Shown piece by piece: positions 6,678 through 14,246 of a stretch of 22,092 nt of DNA. Numbering within the stretch: the first letter of the stretch is position 1; every line of letters begins with the position of its first letter. The stretch is from an uncultured Candidatus Melainabacteria bacterium (GTDB lineage: Bacteria; Cyanobacteriota; Vampirovibrionia; Gastranaerophilales; Gastranaerophilaceae). Where the stretch lies: the NCBI GenBank assembly GCA_934754735.1, contig CAKVJE010000020.1, forward strand, positions 1-22,092. Reading direction: 5' to 3'. The notes under the pieces were generated by a model. The model searched no databases. It saw nothing but the letters and a program-made list of their open reading frames with translations, and was not told the DNA's origin. A program made the translations under genes and the position numbers.

Positions 6678-7344
6678 AAGTACCTGCCTGAATATCTCTT
6701 ATTATTTCGCCTTTTTCAAGAGTTAAAACTCTTTTTCTAAATCTATCCACTAACGTATAATCGTGCGTAGATACAATTACAGTAATGCCTCTTTGGTTAA
6801 TTTGTTCCAAAATTTGCATAATTTCCAAAGAGTTTTTAGGGTCTAAATTTCCGGTTGGTTCATCCGCTATTAAAAGTGGAGGCCCATTAACAAGTGCTCT
6901 TGCAATACTTACACGTTGTTGTTCACCGCCTGAAAGTTCAGAAGGTTTAGCTTTTGCTTTATCCAAAAGCCCTACAACCTTTAATGCACCTGTAACACGA
7001 TTTCTGATTTCAGAAGAGCTTATACCTAAAGTTCTGATTACATAAGCAATATTATCGTAAACACTTTGGTTTTGAAGCAATTTGTAATCTTGGAATACAA
7101 TACCCATGCATCTTCTTAAATTTGGCACTTTTTCAGGAGGTAAATTGGCAATATTAATACCGCCTATTAAAACAGTACCGGTAGTTGGAGTTTCTTCCTT
7201 ATAAAGCATTTTTATAAGTGTTGACTTGCCGGCTCCGGAAGCGCCTGTTATAAATACAAATTCACCTGACAAAATATCAAGATTGATATTTTTTAGCGCA
7301 TAATTATTTTTATATTTTTTAGTAACGGATCTTAATTGTATCAT
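6667..7344 (-). CDS. ftsE: cell division ATP-binding protein FtsE
   Basis: FtsE is the ABC-type ATPase partner of FtsX. All motifs are intact in its 225 residues: Walker A GASGAGKS at 34-41, Q-loop Q85 (VFQDYKLL), signature LSGGEQQR from 137, Walker B LLIADE ending at E162 followed by PTGNLD, and H-loop H194 (VSTHD). The start codon overlaps the stop of the transketolase gene as ATGA, so translation is probably coupled. It lies directly before ftsX in the conventional order. Confidence 0.93.
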   Translation of the reverse strand: MIQLRSVTKKYKNNYALKNINLDILSGEFVFITGASGAGKSTLIKMLYKEETPTTGTVLIGGINIANLPPEKVPNLRRCMGIVFQDYKLLQNQSVYDNIAYVIRTLGISSSEIRNRVTGALKVVGLLDKAKAKPSELSGGEQQRVSIARALVNGPPLLIADEPTGNLDPKNSLEIMQILEQINQRGITVIVSTHDYTLVDRFRKRVLTLEKGEIIRDIQAGTYGQ

Positions 7345-8288
7345 TTCTTTAACTCAATAACCTTTTTTGCTATACTTTCAGCGTCTAAGCCGTAATGTTT
7401 TAATAATTCGTTAGGAGTACCGCTTTGACCAAAAGTATCATTAATACCTATTCTTAACACCTGGTGAGGTGCTTTTTCTGATAATGTTTCGCAAACAGCA
7501 GAACCTAAACCGCCCAAGATAGAATGATTTTCCACAGTAACTGCTAAACCTGTTTTATTAACACTATTTATTATTGTGCCACAATCTAAAGGTTTTATAA
7601 CAGGCACATTAATAATTTCTGCATCAATTCCATTTTTTTCAAGAATATCATTTGCTTTAAGAACTTCTGCTAATAAATCACCTGTTACAAAAATACTTAC
7701 ATCTTTACCTTCTTTTAGAACTACGGCTTTATTAATATCAAATTCTTCATCTTCTGAATAAACACAAGGAACATTCATTCTTGAAAGTCTTATGTAAACA
7801 GGGCCATTATGCTTTGACGCGAATTCAACAGCCTTGCGAGTTTGAACATAATCTCCCGGACAAATTACAGTCATATTAGGTAAACCACGCATAAGAGAGA
7901 CATCTTCTAAAGCTTGATGACTTGCGCCGTCTTCTCCAACAGTAATTCCACCATGAGCGCCAATAACTTTAACATTAGCTTTTTGATAGCAAATAGAATT
8001 TCTTATTTGGTCATAAGCGCGACCTGTTGCAAATACTGCAAATGTTGCAGCAAATGGAATCTTGCCTTCTAATGATAAACCTAAAGCTGTAGTCATTAAA
8101 TCTTGTTCTGCAATACCTACATCAAAGAATCTTTCAGGAAACTTTTTTGCGAAAATTGAAGTCTGAGTAGAACCTGATAAATCTGCATCAAGCGCTACGA
8201 TATCTTTATTTTCTTCACCTAATTTAGCTAACTCTTCGCCAAATGCGCCTCTTATTGATTTTTTGTCCTCGAAATTTATTGTTCTCAT
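7341..8288 (-). CDS. transketolase, C-terminal subunit (split type)
   Basis: The 315-residue protein corresponds to the second half of transketolase: the pyrimidine-binding domain and the C-terminal domain. It has the conserved ThDP-activating glutamate E61 in VGIAEQ, GGITVGEDGASHQ (H124) and LMRGLPNM, and a C-terminal region with ENHSILGGLG. Split transketolases need a separate N-terminal subunit that binds the ThDP diphosphate, and that gene normally sits directly upstream. Here the upstream gene is an acyltransferase, so the partner must be elsewhere. The enzyme would serve the non-oxidative pentose phosphate pathway; a DXS-like role is less likely. The start has a GAGGGGG site and an extended -10 promoter, making it the first gene of the ftsEX operon. 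Confidence 0.88.
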   Translation of the reverse strand: MRTINFEDKKSIRGAFGEELAKLGEENKDIVALDADLSGSTQTSIFAKKFPERFFDVGIAEQDLMTTALGLSLEGKIPFAATFAVFATGRAYDQIRNSICYQKANVKVIGAHGGITVGEDGASHQALEDVSLMRGLPNMTVICPGDYVQTRKAVEFASKHNGPVYIRLSRMNVPCVYSEDEEFDINKAVVLKEGKDVSIFVTGDLLAEVLKANDILEKNGIDAEIINVPVIKPLDCGTIINSVNKTGLAVTVENHSILGGLGSAVCETLSEKAPHQVLRIGINDTFGQSGTPNELLKHYGLDAESIAKKVIELKK

Positions 8289-8309
8289 ATTCCCCCTCTA
8301 GTTAAAATG

Positions 8310-8318
8310 ATTATATCA
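8310..8318 (-). promoter_or_regulatory. extended -10 promoter of the transketolase-ftsEX operon
   Basis: On the minus strand TGA-TATAAT is a perfect extended -10. The -35 region at 17 nt (TTTCAT-like) is poor. Predicted start near 8303 leaves a leader of about 15 nt containing the ribosome-binding site. Confidence 0.65.
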
Positions 8319-8366
8319 TAAATTTTGAAAAAATGAAAACAAACTTAGTAAAGTTAGCCAATAACA

Positions 8367-9038
8367 TTAAACTTTAGCTGTTAAATTTTCTTCAATTTTA
8401 TTTTCAAAACCTGTAAACTCACAAATTTGACGCGCCCATTCTCTTAAAATTTCATTTTCTTCCAACGTATATGGAATAGGTTTACCAATTTTTACTGTAA
8501 CATGTTTTTCAAATAGTTTTTTTGCATATCCGTCAAAACCACAAATACCAACAGGTACAACATCAGCTTTAAACTTTTTTGCAAACATAATAAAGCCTTT
8601 GTGAATATTACTTATTTCAGGTTCTTTTACAATTTTTCCTTGTGGAAATATACCCAAAGACCAATTTGTATTAAATACTGATTTTACTGTTTTAAAAGTT
8701 GCTATTTCCGGTTTTTCTCTGTTTATTGCGAATGCGCCCAATGAATGAACTAAAAATTTTAAAAGCCAATTGTCATCATTGAATAATTCTTGTTTTGCCA
8801 TATATGCAATTGTTTTACACGATGCTAAAGCAATTAATGGCGGATCAATATAAGACACGTGATTACCTGCATATATTACATGTGAATTTTTTGGTAAATT
8901 TTCACGACCTTCTATTTTAAGATTATACATGAATTTAGTTACAGGGAGAACAACTAATATGACAAATGTCATATAGTACAAAGTTCTAAAAAAATTATAA
9001 TCTTTTTCTGTACGTCTATTGTAATTTTTTTCAGTCAT
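8367..9038 (-). CDS. PlsC-type 1-acylglycerol-3-phosphate acyltransferase
   Basis: The 223-residue membrane-associated protein of the LPLAT family transfers an acyl chain to lysophosphatidic acid or a related acceptor. The catalytic H-x4-D motif is NHVSYIDPP (H60, D65). The acceptor-phosphate motif, usually FPEGTR, reads FPQGKIVKEP, so the glutamate, threonine and arginine are all replaced. VPVGICG follows as motif IV. A hydrophobic stretch near 22-38 anchors it. It lies 28 nt after a paralogue and has no promoter of its own that I can see. The altered motif III may mean another acceptor. Confidence 0.85.
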   Translation of the reverse strand: MTEKNYNRRTEKDYNFFRTLYYMTFVILVVLPVTKFMYNLKIEGRENLPKNSHVIYAGNHVSYIDPPLIALASCKTIAYMAKQELFNDDNWLLKFLVHSLGAFAINREKPEIATFKTVKSVFNTNWSLGIFPQGKIVKEPEISNIHKGFIMFAKKFKADVVPVGICGFDGYAKKLFEKHVTVKIGKPIPYTLEENEILREWARQICEFTGFENKIEENLTAKV

Positions 9039-9066
9039 CTTTTTCTTATCCAGTCTTAATTTTAAT

Positions 9067-9744
9067 CTACTTTACAACATGTTCTTTATTATATTTAAAC
9101 CCTGTTAATTCTTCTATTGCTTTTCCCCATTCATCAACCATACTAGCAACATCATCTGAATAAGGAATCAATTTGCCAATCTTTACCACTATTTTGCCGG
9201 TAAATGGCAATCTTTTAACTTCTTGAGTTCCCGTAATTCCAACTGGTAAAATTCCGCATTTTGTACTTTTAGCAAGAGATGCAAAGCCTTTAGTAATATT
9301 ACTTATTTCTCCCGGTTCTTGTCTAGTACCTTGAGGAAATATTCCCAGTACCCAACCTGTTTTTTTTATTGTCATAACAGTTTTTATTGTTGAAACACCC
9401 AGTTTTTCTCTATCAACCGCAAACGCTCCTAACCAATCAAGCCACCAACGCATAAATGGATTTTCAAAAAGTTCTTTCTTTGCCATATAAGCAACACCAC
9501 GTTTCATTACTGAACAAACTAATGGTGGATCTAATGTTGATAAATGGTTTGCTGCAATAATATAACTATTGTCTTCCGGAATATTCTCTCTACCTTGTAC
9601 TTCTAATCTATATACAAGCTTAAAACGTATCATATAGAAAACATGTGTTACAAGGAACAAAAATAACTTTCTCCAGCGGTTATAAAATTCCGGAGCTCTT
9701 AAAGAATATTTGTTTCCACTGTTTTTTTTTGTTTCACTTGACAT
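9067..9744 (-). CDS. PlsC-type acyltransferase, paralogue upstream
   Basis: The 225-residue acyltransferase has NHLSTLDPP (H67 and D72 from the chosen start), FPQGTRQEPGE for the acceptor motif and LPVGITG as motif IV. It differs from the canonical motif mainly by Q for E. A hydrophobic segment near residues 27-41 suggests membrane association. I chose the ATG at 9744 because GAGGGG precedes it by 7 nt; an in-frame start nine codons upstream lacks a site and overlaps the predicted -10. It is the first of the tandem acyltransferase pair, which probably arose by duplication. Confidence 0.88.
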   Translation of the reverse strand: MSSETKKNSGNKYSLRAPEFYNRWRKLFLFLVTHVFYMIRFKLVYRLEVQGRENIPEDNSYIIAANHLSTLDPPLVCSVMKRGVAYMAKKELFENPFMRWWLDWLGAFAVDREKLGVSTIKTVMTIKKTGWVLGIFPQGTRQEPGEISNITKGFASLAKSTKCGILPVGITGTQEVKRLPFTGKIVVKIGKLIPYSDDVASMVDEWGKAIEELTGFKYNKEHVVK

Positions 9745-9769
9745 AATAAATCCCCTCGTCAATAAAAAC

Positions 9770-9778
9770 ATTATAACA
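9770..9778 (-). promoter_or_regulatory. extended -10 promoter of the acyltransferase pair
   Basis: On the minus strand TGT-TATAAT is a perfect extended -10; no -35 is evident. Transcription from about 9763 gives a leader of roughly 19 nt containing the GAGGGG site. Confidence 0.6.
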
Positions 9779-9794
9779 TAAAATTTATAACATT

Positions 9795-10886
9795 CTATTT
9801 ACAAGTAATAAACGCGTTCAAATATTGTATAAGTTCATTAAATTCTATATTTTTGCCGGTTTCTTGACGATTTTTTAAATATTCATCTATAGTGTTTAAT
9901 ATTTCAATAAATGTTGCTTCTGAAATGTTATTTTCCACATAGTCTTCATAAACATCAAGTATATATGCATAAGTATCTTCGCCTGAATGCATTTTAATTT
10001 TAATCAAAGCCTGTTTAATTGCTTCATTAGGAATATTAACATTTAAAATATTTGAATAAAGAGCTGCAGAGCGTTTCATTTTGTTCATCAAAATATCTTC
10101 CGGCATATATTGCATCATTGTTTCAAAATAATTAACAAAAGATTCATAAAGTCTTTCTGGATTAAATTTTTTATAATTGAACTTTGTAACAAAAAAGTCT
10201 TTTAAAAACAAAATAACATCATTTTCGCGCGGGAAATACTTTTCGCGAATTTCTTGCCAAATCTTATCTACGCCGTTTTCGCGTAAAAAATCTTCTATAA
10301 AAGCTATTTGATTGAGCTTACGAGAACTATTTAACTTATAATAAAGATTTCTTTTTGAAACATTATCCGTTTCAACGAGAGTAACTTCGATTTTCTTTAA
10401 CATTGTGAAAATCTTTGACGCTTGCAATTTTTCTTCTTTAATTTGTGTCCAAAAATTATGTAGCAATTTAAACATTGGCGTTGCTTTTTCGTGTCCGGAT
10501 AAGCGTTCACCATTTATAATTTTATTAAATAATTCGTTATCTTTTTCGTTTAATCTAAGTTTTGATTTTCCGCCACTCAAAAGATATTTTTTTCTTATTG
10601 TTCTAATTGCTTTATCATTTTGTGCAGATGTTTTTTTGTAACATTCACAAACTGCATGCAACAATAAAAAAAGCGAAAGTATACGGTTTAGACCGTCTAC
10701 AATTGTATATTGGTCTAAACTCTTTTGGTCTACAAAAATAATGCCCAAATCTATTCTTTGAGTAAATTGTTCATCTTCTGTCATTAAATCCAAAAAATTC
10801 ACAAGTTTATCAGAACACTTTGCATAATTCAAAGTGAATAGGTTATGAGCATTATTTATAAATTCAAGTAAATTTACAACTTTCAT
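9795..10886 (-). CDS. diverged DUF262 (GmrS/ParB-like) domain protein
   Basis: This 363-residue protein resembles the N-terminal DUF262 domain of GmrSD-type enzymes. YTIVDGLNRILSLFLLLHAV (60-79) aligns with the family hallmark [I]DGQQRLTTLxLL, but the signature is DGLNR (64-68) rather than DGQQR. The usual early I-P-x-x-Q-R-x-Y motif is not recognisable. The helical region with FIEDFLRENGVDKIWQ matches the family's middle part. The DUF1524 HNH nuclease domain of full GmrSD proteins is absent. It may therefore be a nucleotide-sensing or regulatory derivative rather than a restriction enzyme. It follows a winged-helix gene by 3 nt, so the two are almost certainly co-expressed. Confidence 0.6.
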   Translation of the reverse strand: MKVVNLLEFINNAHNLFTLNYAKCSDKLVNFLDLMTEDEQFTQRIDLGIIFVDQKSLDQYTIVDGLNRILSLFLLLHAVCECYKKTSAQNDKAIRTIRKKYLLSGGKSKLRLNEKDNELFNKIINGERLSGHEKATPMFKLLHNFWTQIKEEKLQASKIFTMLKKIEVTLVETDNVSKRNLYYKLNSSRKLNQIAFIEDFLRENGVDKIWQEIREKYFPRENDVILFLKDFFVTKFNYKKFNPERLYESFVNYFETMMQYMPEDILMNKMKRSAALYSNILNVNIPNEAIKQALIKIKMHSGEDTYAYILDVYEDYVENNISEATFIEILNTIDEYLKNRQETGKNIEFNELIQYLNAFITCK

Positions 10887-10889
10887 TTT

Positions 10890-11513
10890 TTACTCTGTTA
10901 ACATAAAACCGCCTGAAGGAACATTTTTAAGCTTGTCACCTTCAATTTTAGCTCTCAAGTTTTTGATGTATTTATACACGTAATCTCTTGGCAAATCCAA
11001 AAGTGTTGCCAAATCTTTTGCGAAAACTGTTTTTCCAACATTATTCAAAAGATATTCAAAAACCATTTGTTCTCTATCGGTCAATGCTTTTTTTAATACA
11101 ATTTGAACTTCTTTTTTTGTTGTAGTTTTAATTTCTTCCTTAACCTTCTCTACAACTTTTTCTTTTTTCTTCTCTACAGGTTTTTCTTCTTTTTTTACTT
11201 TTGGTTCAGGCTTTAAAATACTTGCTTCTTCCTTAACTGCAGTTTTTAATTCTCTTTTGCGAACTGAGAACGGAGTATGTGAGATTTGGCGTTCTCTTTC
11301 AAACGCACGCTCTGCAATCTTAGAAAAACTTTCGTGATTGCTCTTATTTGTATTAGATGAAGTACCTTTTGACATAACAATATCAACAACATCGTTAGTC
11401 GGTTTACTTTCTTCAACTTCTTTCCCTAATCTAGCTGCAAATTCTTCCAGCGTAATTTTTTCCAAAGAACCTCTCCACTGTCTTATCTCTTCCTTACTCA
11501 AATAATTAGGCAT
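10890..11513 (-). CDS. winged-helix DNA-binding protein with charged linker
   Basis: The 207-residue protein ends in an OmpR/PhoB-like winged-helix domain (about 143-207): ALTDREQMVFEYLL, then VFAKDLATLLDLPRDYVYKYIKNLRAKI as the recognition-helix region, then SGGFMLTE as the wing that normally reads GxGY. There is no receiver domain. The N-terminal part has a helix (KEEIRQWRGSLEKITLEEF), and residues 100-136 are a lysine/glutamate linker that may be extended or a charged helix. It is probably a DNA-binding regulator, perhaps of its own operon. I chose ATG 11513 (AGGAG 7 nt upstream) over a TTG one codon earlier. Confidence 0.7.
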   Translation of the reverse strand: MPNYLSKEEIRQWRGSLEKITLEEFAARLGKEVEESKPTNDVVDIVMSKGTSSNTNKSNHESFSKIAERAFERERQISHTPFSVRKRELKTAVKEEASILKPEPKVKKEEKPVEKKKEKVVEKVKEEIKTTTKKEVQIVLKKALTDREQMVFEYLLNNVGKTVFAKDLATLLDLPRDYVYKYIKNLRAKIEGDKLKNVPSGGFMLTE

Positions 11514-11644
11514 CAAACTTCTCCTATAATAACCTGTGATAGTCTAACTTAATTCCCCATAACGGATTTACTTTTTATAATGTACCATAAAACTTTTTTT
11601 ATTTGTTGAAATGTTTCGCGATGTAAAGATTTTTTTTTTATTTG

Positions 11645-11689
11645 TAAAAAAATATGACGTTCTATTTTTAACAATAGGACGTCATATTT
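11645..11689 (-). terminator. intrinsic terminator of the axial-like protein gene
   Basis: Arms 11650-11666 and 11673-11689 pair over 17 bp with one T-G wobble around a 6-nt loop. In the minus direction a run of T follows, then further T-rich sequence. It lies about 40 nt after the stop at 11730. Confidence 0.85.
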
Positions 11690-11729
11690 AAGTATTATTG
11701 ATATATTTAAAAGTTGGTACAACTCTCTA

Positions 11730-13037
11730 TTAATCACTAAATGTTTTGAAAGTTTTTTCAACGTTGTCTTTGATAACTTTCTTAACAGCATCCATTTCTG
11801 TCGCTAACGCGTTTTGTTCTGTATCTAATTGTTTTAAACGAAGTTCAAGCGTTCTATCTTCTTGTTGAATAATGGATGTTTTTGCGTTAATATCTGCAAT
11901 TGTTTTTTCATATTGTTCTTTTTTGTAATTATATTCGTTCATTGCATCTTTATAAGCAGCTTCATCTGTTACGGTTTCTACGTTTAAATCATATACAACA
12001 CTATTATTATCAAATTTTACAGACGTGAATCTTCCATTTCCGTCAGTCTCAAGTAATGCGTGATTTGTTTGCTCAATTTTGGTTTTGATATAAGAAGCAT
12101 TATAATAATTTAGTCTCTCTTGTACATCAATTGGTTTATCGTAGTTATATTGAGTCTGCATACTGTTATACAAGTCTTTTTCTGTAGTGAAATAAGTTTT
12201 TCCTTGCATATTAAATGAATAAATTCCTTGACCACCATAAACTAAATTTCCGTCATTATCAAAACTTAAATAATCAGAAATTGCAGAATCTTTGCAGTCT
12301 TTTAGAACTTGCGAAAGTTCTGCAGCTTGGTCTGCTGTCAATTCATTAAGTTGTGTTAGTTTAGAATTTCCTACATAAGATGGCACATAAACAGTTGAAT
12401 AGTCTTTAGGTTCATCGATTTCGTTTTCTAAAAAGAAGTGCCAAGTACCATTTGAATCTTGATACCCATAAACTCCATCAGTTGTTAGCACACCATCAGC
12501 TTTTGCCATATCCTTAGCTGTTTCAAAATCTGTTAAGGCATTTTTTAACTTTGTATCAGATTCAACATTTTTTAATGCTGAATAAGTTTTAGTTTGGCCG
12601 TCAGCAGTAGTTATTGTATATGTATTATCATTCGCATTATAAGTAACTTGCGGATTTTGGTTCTTAAAGTCATTAATTGTTATTTTACCTTTTGTTTGCA
12701 CTTCTGGATTTTCAAGTAATTTTTTAGAACCTGTATAAACATTCGCATAATAATAACTATTTACAATATAATTATAATCCGGGTCTGCGCTGGATAATTG
12801 TTGCCAACTTTCTAAAACTGATTCATTATCTCCATCAGAATATGAATACTGCAATTCTGTATAATCAGTAGTTTTAGGGGCATTGGGAACTTCTAAGCCT
12901 AAAAGTCTGTTAAATAAATTCGCACTCTGATTAGCAAGCGCTGTTCTGGCTTGGTTAATTTGTTGACCTTCCCATTCAGTATTAGTTTTTCTTGCTGTTA
13001 GTGCCAAATATCTGGCTTGTGATGCTGCCATTCCCAT
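11730..13037 (-). CDS. unknown 435-aa protein with axial-filament-like ends
   Basis: No function is established that I know of. The N-terminus MGMAASQARYLALTARKTN begins a helical region of about 47 residues rich in Q, N and A. The last 80 residues are a long helix/coiled coil (RTLELRLKQLDTEQNALATE). Between them lies a Y-, N-, D- and T-rich variable middle, predicted mostly beta. Conserved helical ends around a variable middle resemble the organisation of flagellar axial proteins (flagellin, hook and hook-associated proteins), but the sequence is not a recognisable member. I remember similar N-termini from Gastranaerophilales proteins. It has a ribosome-binding site (AGGAG, 9 nt), a likely promoter and its own terminator, so it is monocistronic and could be well expressed. 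Confidence 0.55.
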   Translation of the reverse strand: MGMAASQARYLALTARKTNTEWEGQQINQARTALANQSANLFNRLLGLEVPNAPKTTDYTELQYSYSDGDNESVLESWQQLSSADPDYNYIVNSYYYANVYTGSKKLLENPEVQTKGKITINDFKNQNPQVTYNANDNTYTITTADGQTKTYSALKNVESDTKLKNALTDFETAKDMAKADGVLTTDGVYGYQDSNGTWHFFLENEIDEPKDYSTVYVPSYVGNSKLTQLNELTADQAAELSQVLKDCKDSAISDYLSFDNDGNLVYGGQGIYSFNMQGKTYFTTEKDLYNSMQTQYNYDKPIDVQERLNYYNASYIKTKIEQTNHALLETDGNGRFTSVKFDNNSVVYDLNVETVTDEAAYKDAMNEYNYKKEQYEKTIADINAKTSIIQQEDRTLELRLKQLDTEQNALATEMDAVKKVIKDNVEKTFKTFSD

Positions 13038-13067
13038 AGCAAAAATCTCCTATTTAATACTATTTTA

Positions 13068-13095
13068 AATTTAATGATAATATCAAAAAAGTCAA
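13068..13095 (-). promoter_or_regulatory. candidate promoter of the axial-like protein gene
   Basis: On the minus strand: TTGACT (13090-13095), a 16-nt spacer, TAAATT (13068-13073). The -35 is close to consensus, the -10 weak. The predicted leader of about 24 nt includes the ribosome-binding site. Confidence 0.4.
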
Positions 13096-13177
13096 TACTA
13101 CCCTTTTATAGTATAAACTTTAAACCAGCAATAATAAATCATATATTTGAAGTAATATTATTTAAAATATCAATTCA

Positions 13178-14176
13178 CTAAACAGCCATATCATTAAAAT
13201 CTTTTGAATCGTCATAATTAAACATATGAATAAATGAATATAGCATTTTTGCTGCAAATTTTTTCGTGCCAACTTCTAGCATTGTACGCAAAGCCTCTTT
13301 GTTATTAGTGACCATTGTATGCGTTCTATTAAAAGCTAAATTATCATAGTAATTTGCAACATTGATAATTTGACTATATTCTGAAATAAAATCGTTAGAT
13401 AAACCTTGTGGATAACCGGAACCGTCATTATTTTCATGATGCTCTAATGCGACTAATGCGATTTCTTCCGGCAATTCAAATTCCTCTTTAATCATTTTAT
13501 AGCCGATTTTTGTATGTTCTCTTACATCATCCTCATTCATAGTTAACAAAGCTATTGAATCTGTTAAATCAACTTTTAACTTCCCTATATCATGCAATAA
13601 AGCCGATAATATTACTTGATCTACAGCCATATTTGAATATTCAATTTTTTGAGCTATTAAACCTGAAATAATTGCTACATTTAGCGGGTGGCAAATTTCA
13701 TATTCTCCTAAAAATCTTAGCTTTGAACCTTTGCCAAATTTATGCATTTGTTTATATATTTCAGTTTTAATAATTCCAACCAATGAATTTAGTTTTAAAA
13801 GTCCTTCTTCGTAGTAACCTTCTTTTAATAAATCTAGAATCTTACTATAAAAATACTTAATTTTTACTTGAGTTTCCATTTTAACATAAGCATCTTTATT
13901 GATGACTGTTTCAAACTCCGTCGCATCAAGTCCGTCAAATGAAAAATTAAGCATATTTGATGGCAAATTGCGTTTCTCTCCATCAGATATTTCTTTTTTC
14001 TCTTCTTCTTCATTATGAAATTCTTCGGTATAAATTTTAACATAATTTTTCAGCATAATAAGTTTTCCGGGAGTTAAAACTTCACCAGCTTCTAAAATTT
14101 TACCCTTATTTTCGGTATATAAATCAAAAGGAAGAACCTTATAATTACTTAATTCTTTATTCGTTACAATTCTCAT
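13178..14176 (-). CDS. HD-GYP domain phosphodiesterase
   Basis: HD-GYP proteins hydrolyse cyclic di-GMP (some act on cGAMP). The 332-residue protein has an N-terminal region of about 150 residues without a recognisable sensor fold, then a complete HD-GYP domain. This has H163 (ICHPLNVA), H195-D196 in LLHDIGKLKVD, H221, H246-H247 in LEHHENNDGSGYPQGL with D251 and the GYP signature, and D278 in NYYDNL. All metal ligands I expect are present, so it is likely active. A short acidic stretch (EEEEKKE, 56-62) separates the N-terminal part. No ribosome-binding site precedes the ATG, and the -10 element lies 7 nt upstream, predicting a leaderless mRNA. Confidence 0.9.
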   Translation of the reverse strand: MRIVTNKELSNYKVLPFDLYTENKGKILEAGEVLTPGKLIMLKNYVKIYTEEFHNEEEEKKEISDGEKRNLPSNMLNFSFDGLDATEFETVINKDAYVKMETQVKIKYFYSKILDLLKEGYYEEGLLKLNSLVGIIKTEIYKQMHKFGKGSKLRFLGEYEICHPLNVAIISGLIAQKIEYSNMAVDQVILSALLHDIGKLKVDLTDSIALLTMNEDDVREHTKIGYKMIKEEFELPEEIALVALEHHENNDGSGYPQGLSNDFISEYSQIINVANYYDNLAFNRTHTMVTNNKEALRTMLEVGTKKFAAKMLYSFIHMFNYDDSKDFNDMAV

Positions 14177-14183
14177 ATCATAA

Positions 14184-14192
14184 ATTATATCA
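14184..14192 (-). promoter_or_regulatory. extended -10 promoter, predicted leaderless HD-GYP mRNA
   Basis: On the minus strand TGA-TATAAT is a perfect extended -10. Only 7 nt separate it from the ATG at 14176, so RNA would start at or one base before the A of the start codon. This agrees with the missing ribosome-binding site. Confidence 0.6.
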
Positions 14193-14246
14193 CTTTTTTT
14201 AAATAATACATACTTTAAATACTCTATTTTCTAATAAATAATAATT

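Noticed and set aside
9795..10886. A complete GmrSD-type restriction enzyme
   Set aside because: The HNH-bearing DUF1524 domain is missing and the DGQQR motif is altered, so only a diverged DUF262-type protein is supported.
11549..11791. 80-codon open frame on the minus strand
   Set aside because: It begins inside the 435-aa gene in another frame, runs through a strong terminator hairpin and is composed of A/T-rich codons only. No ribosome-binding site or family features.
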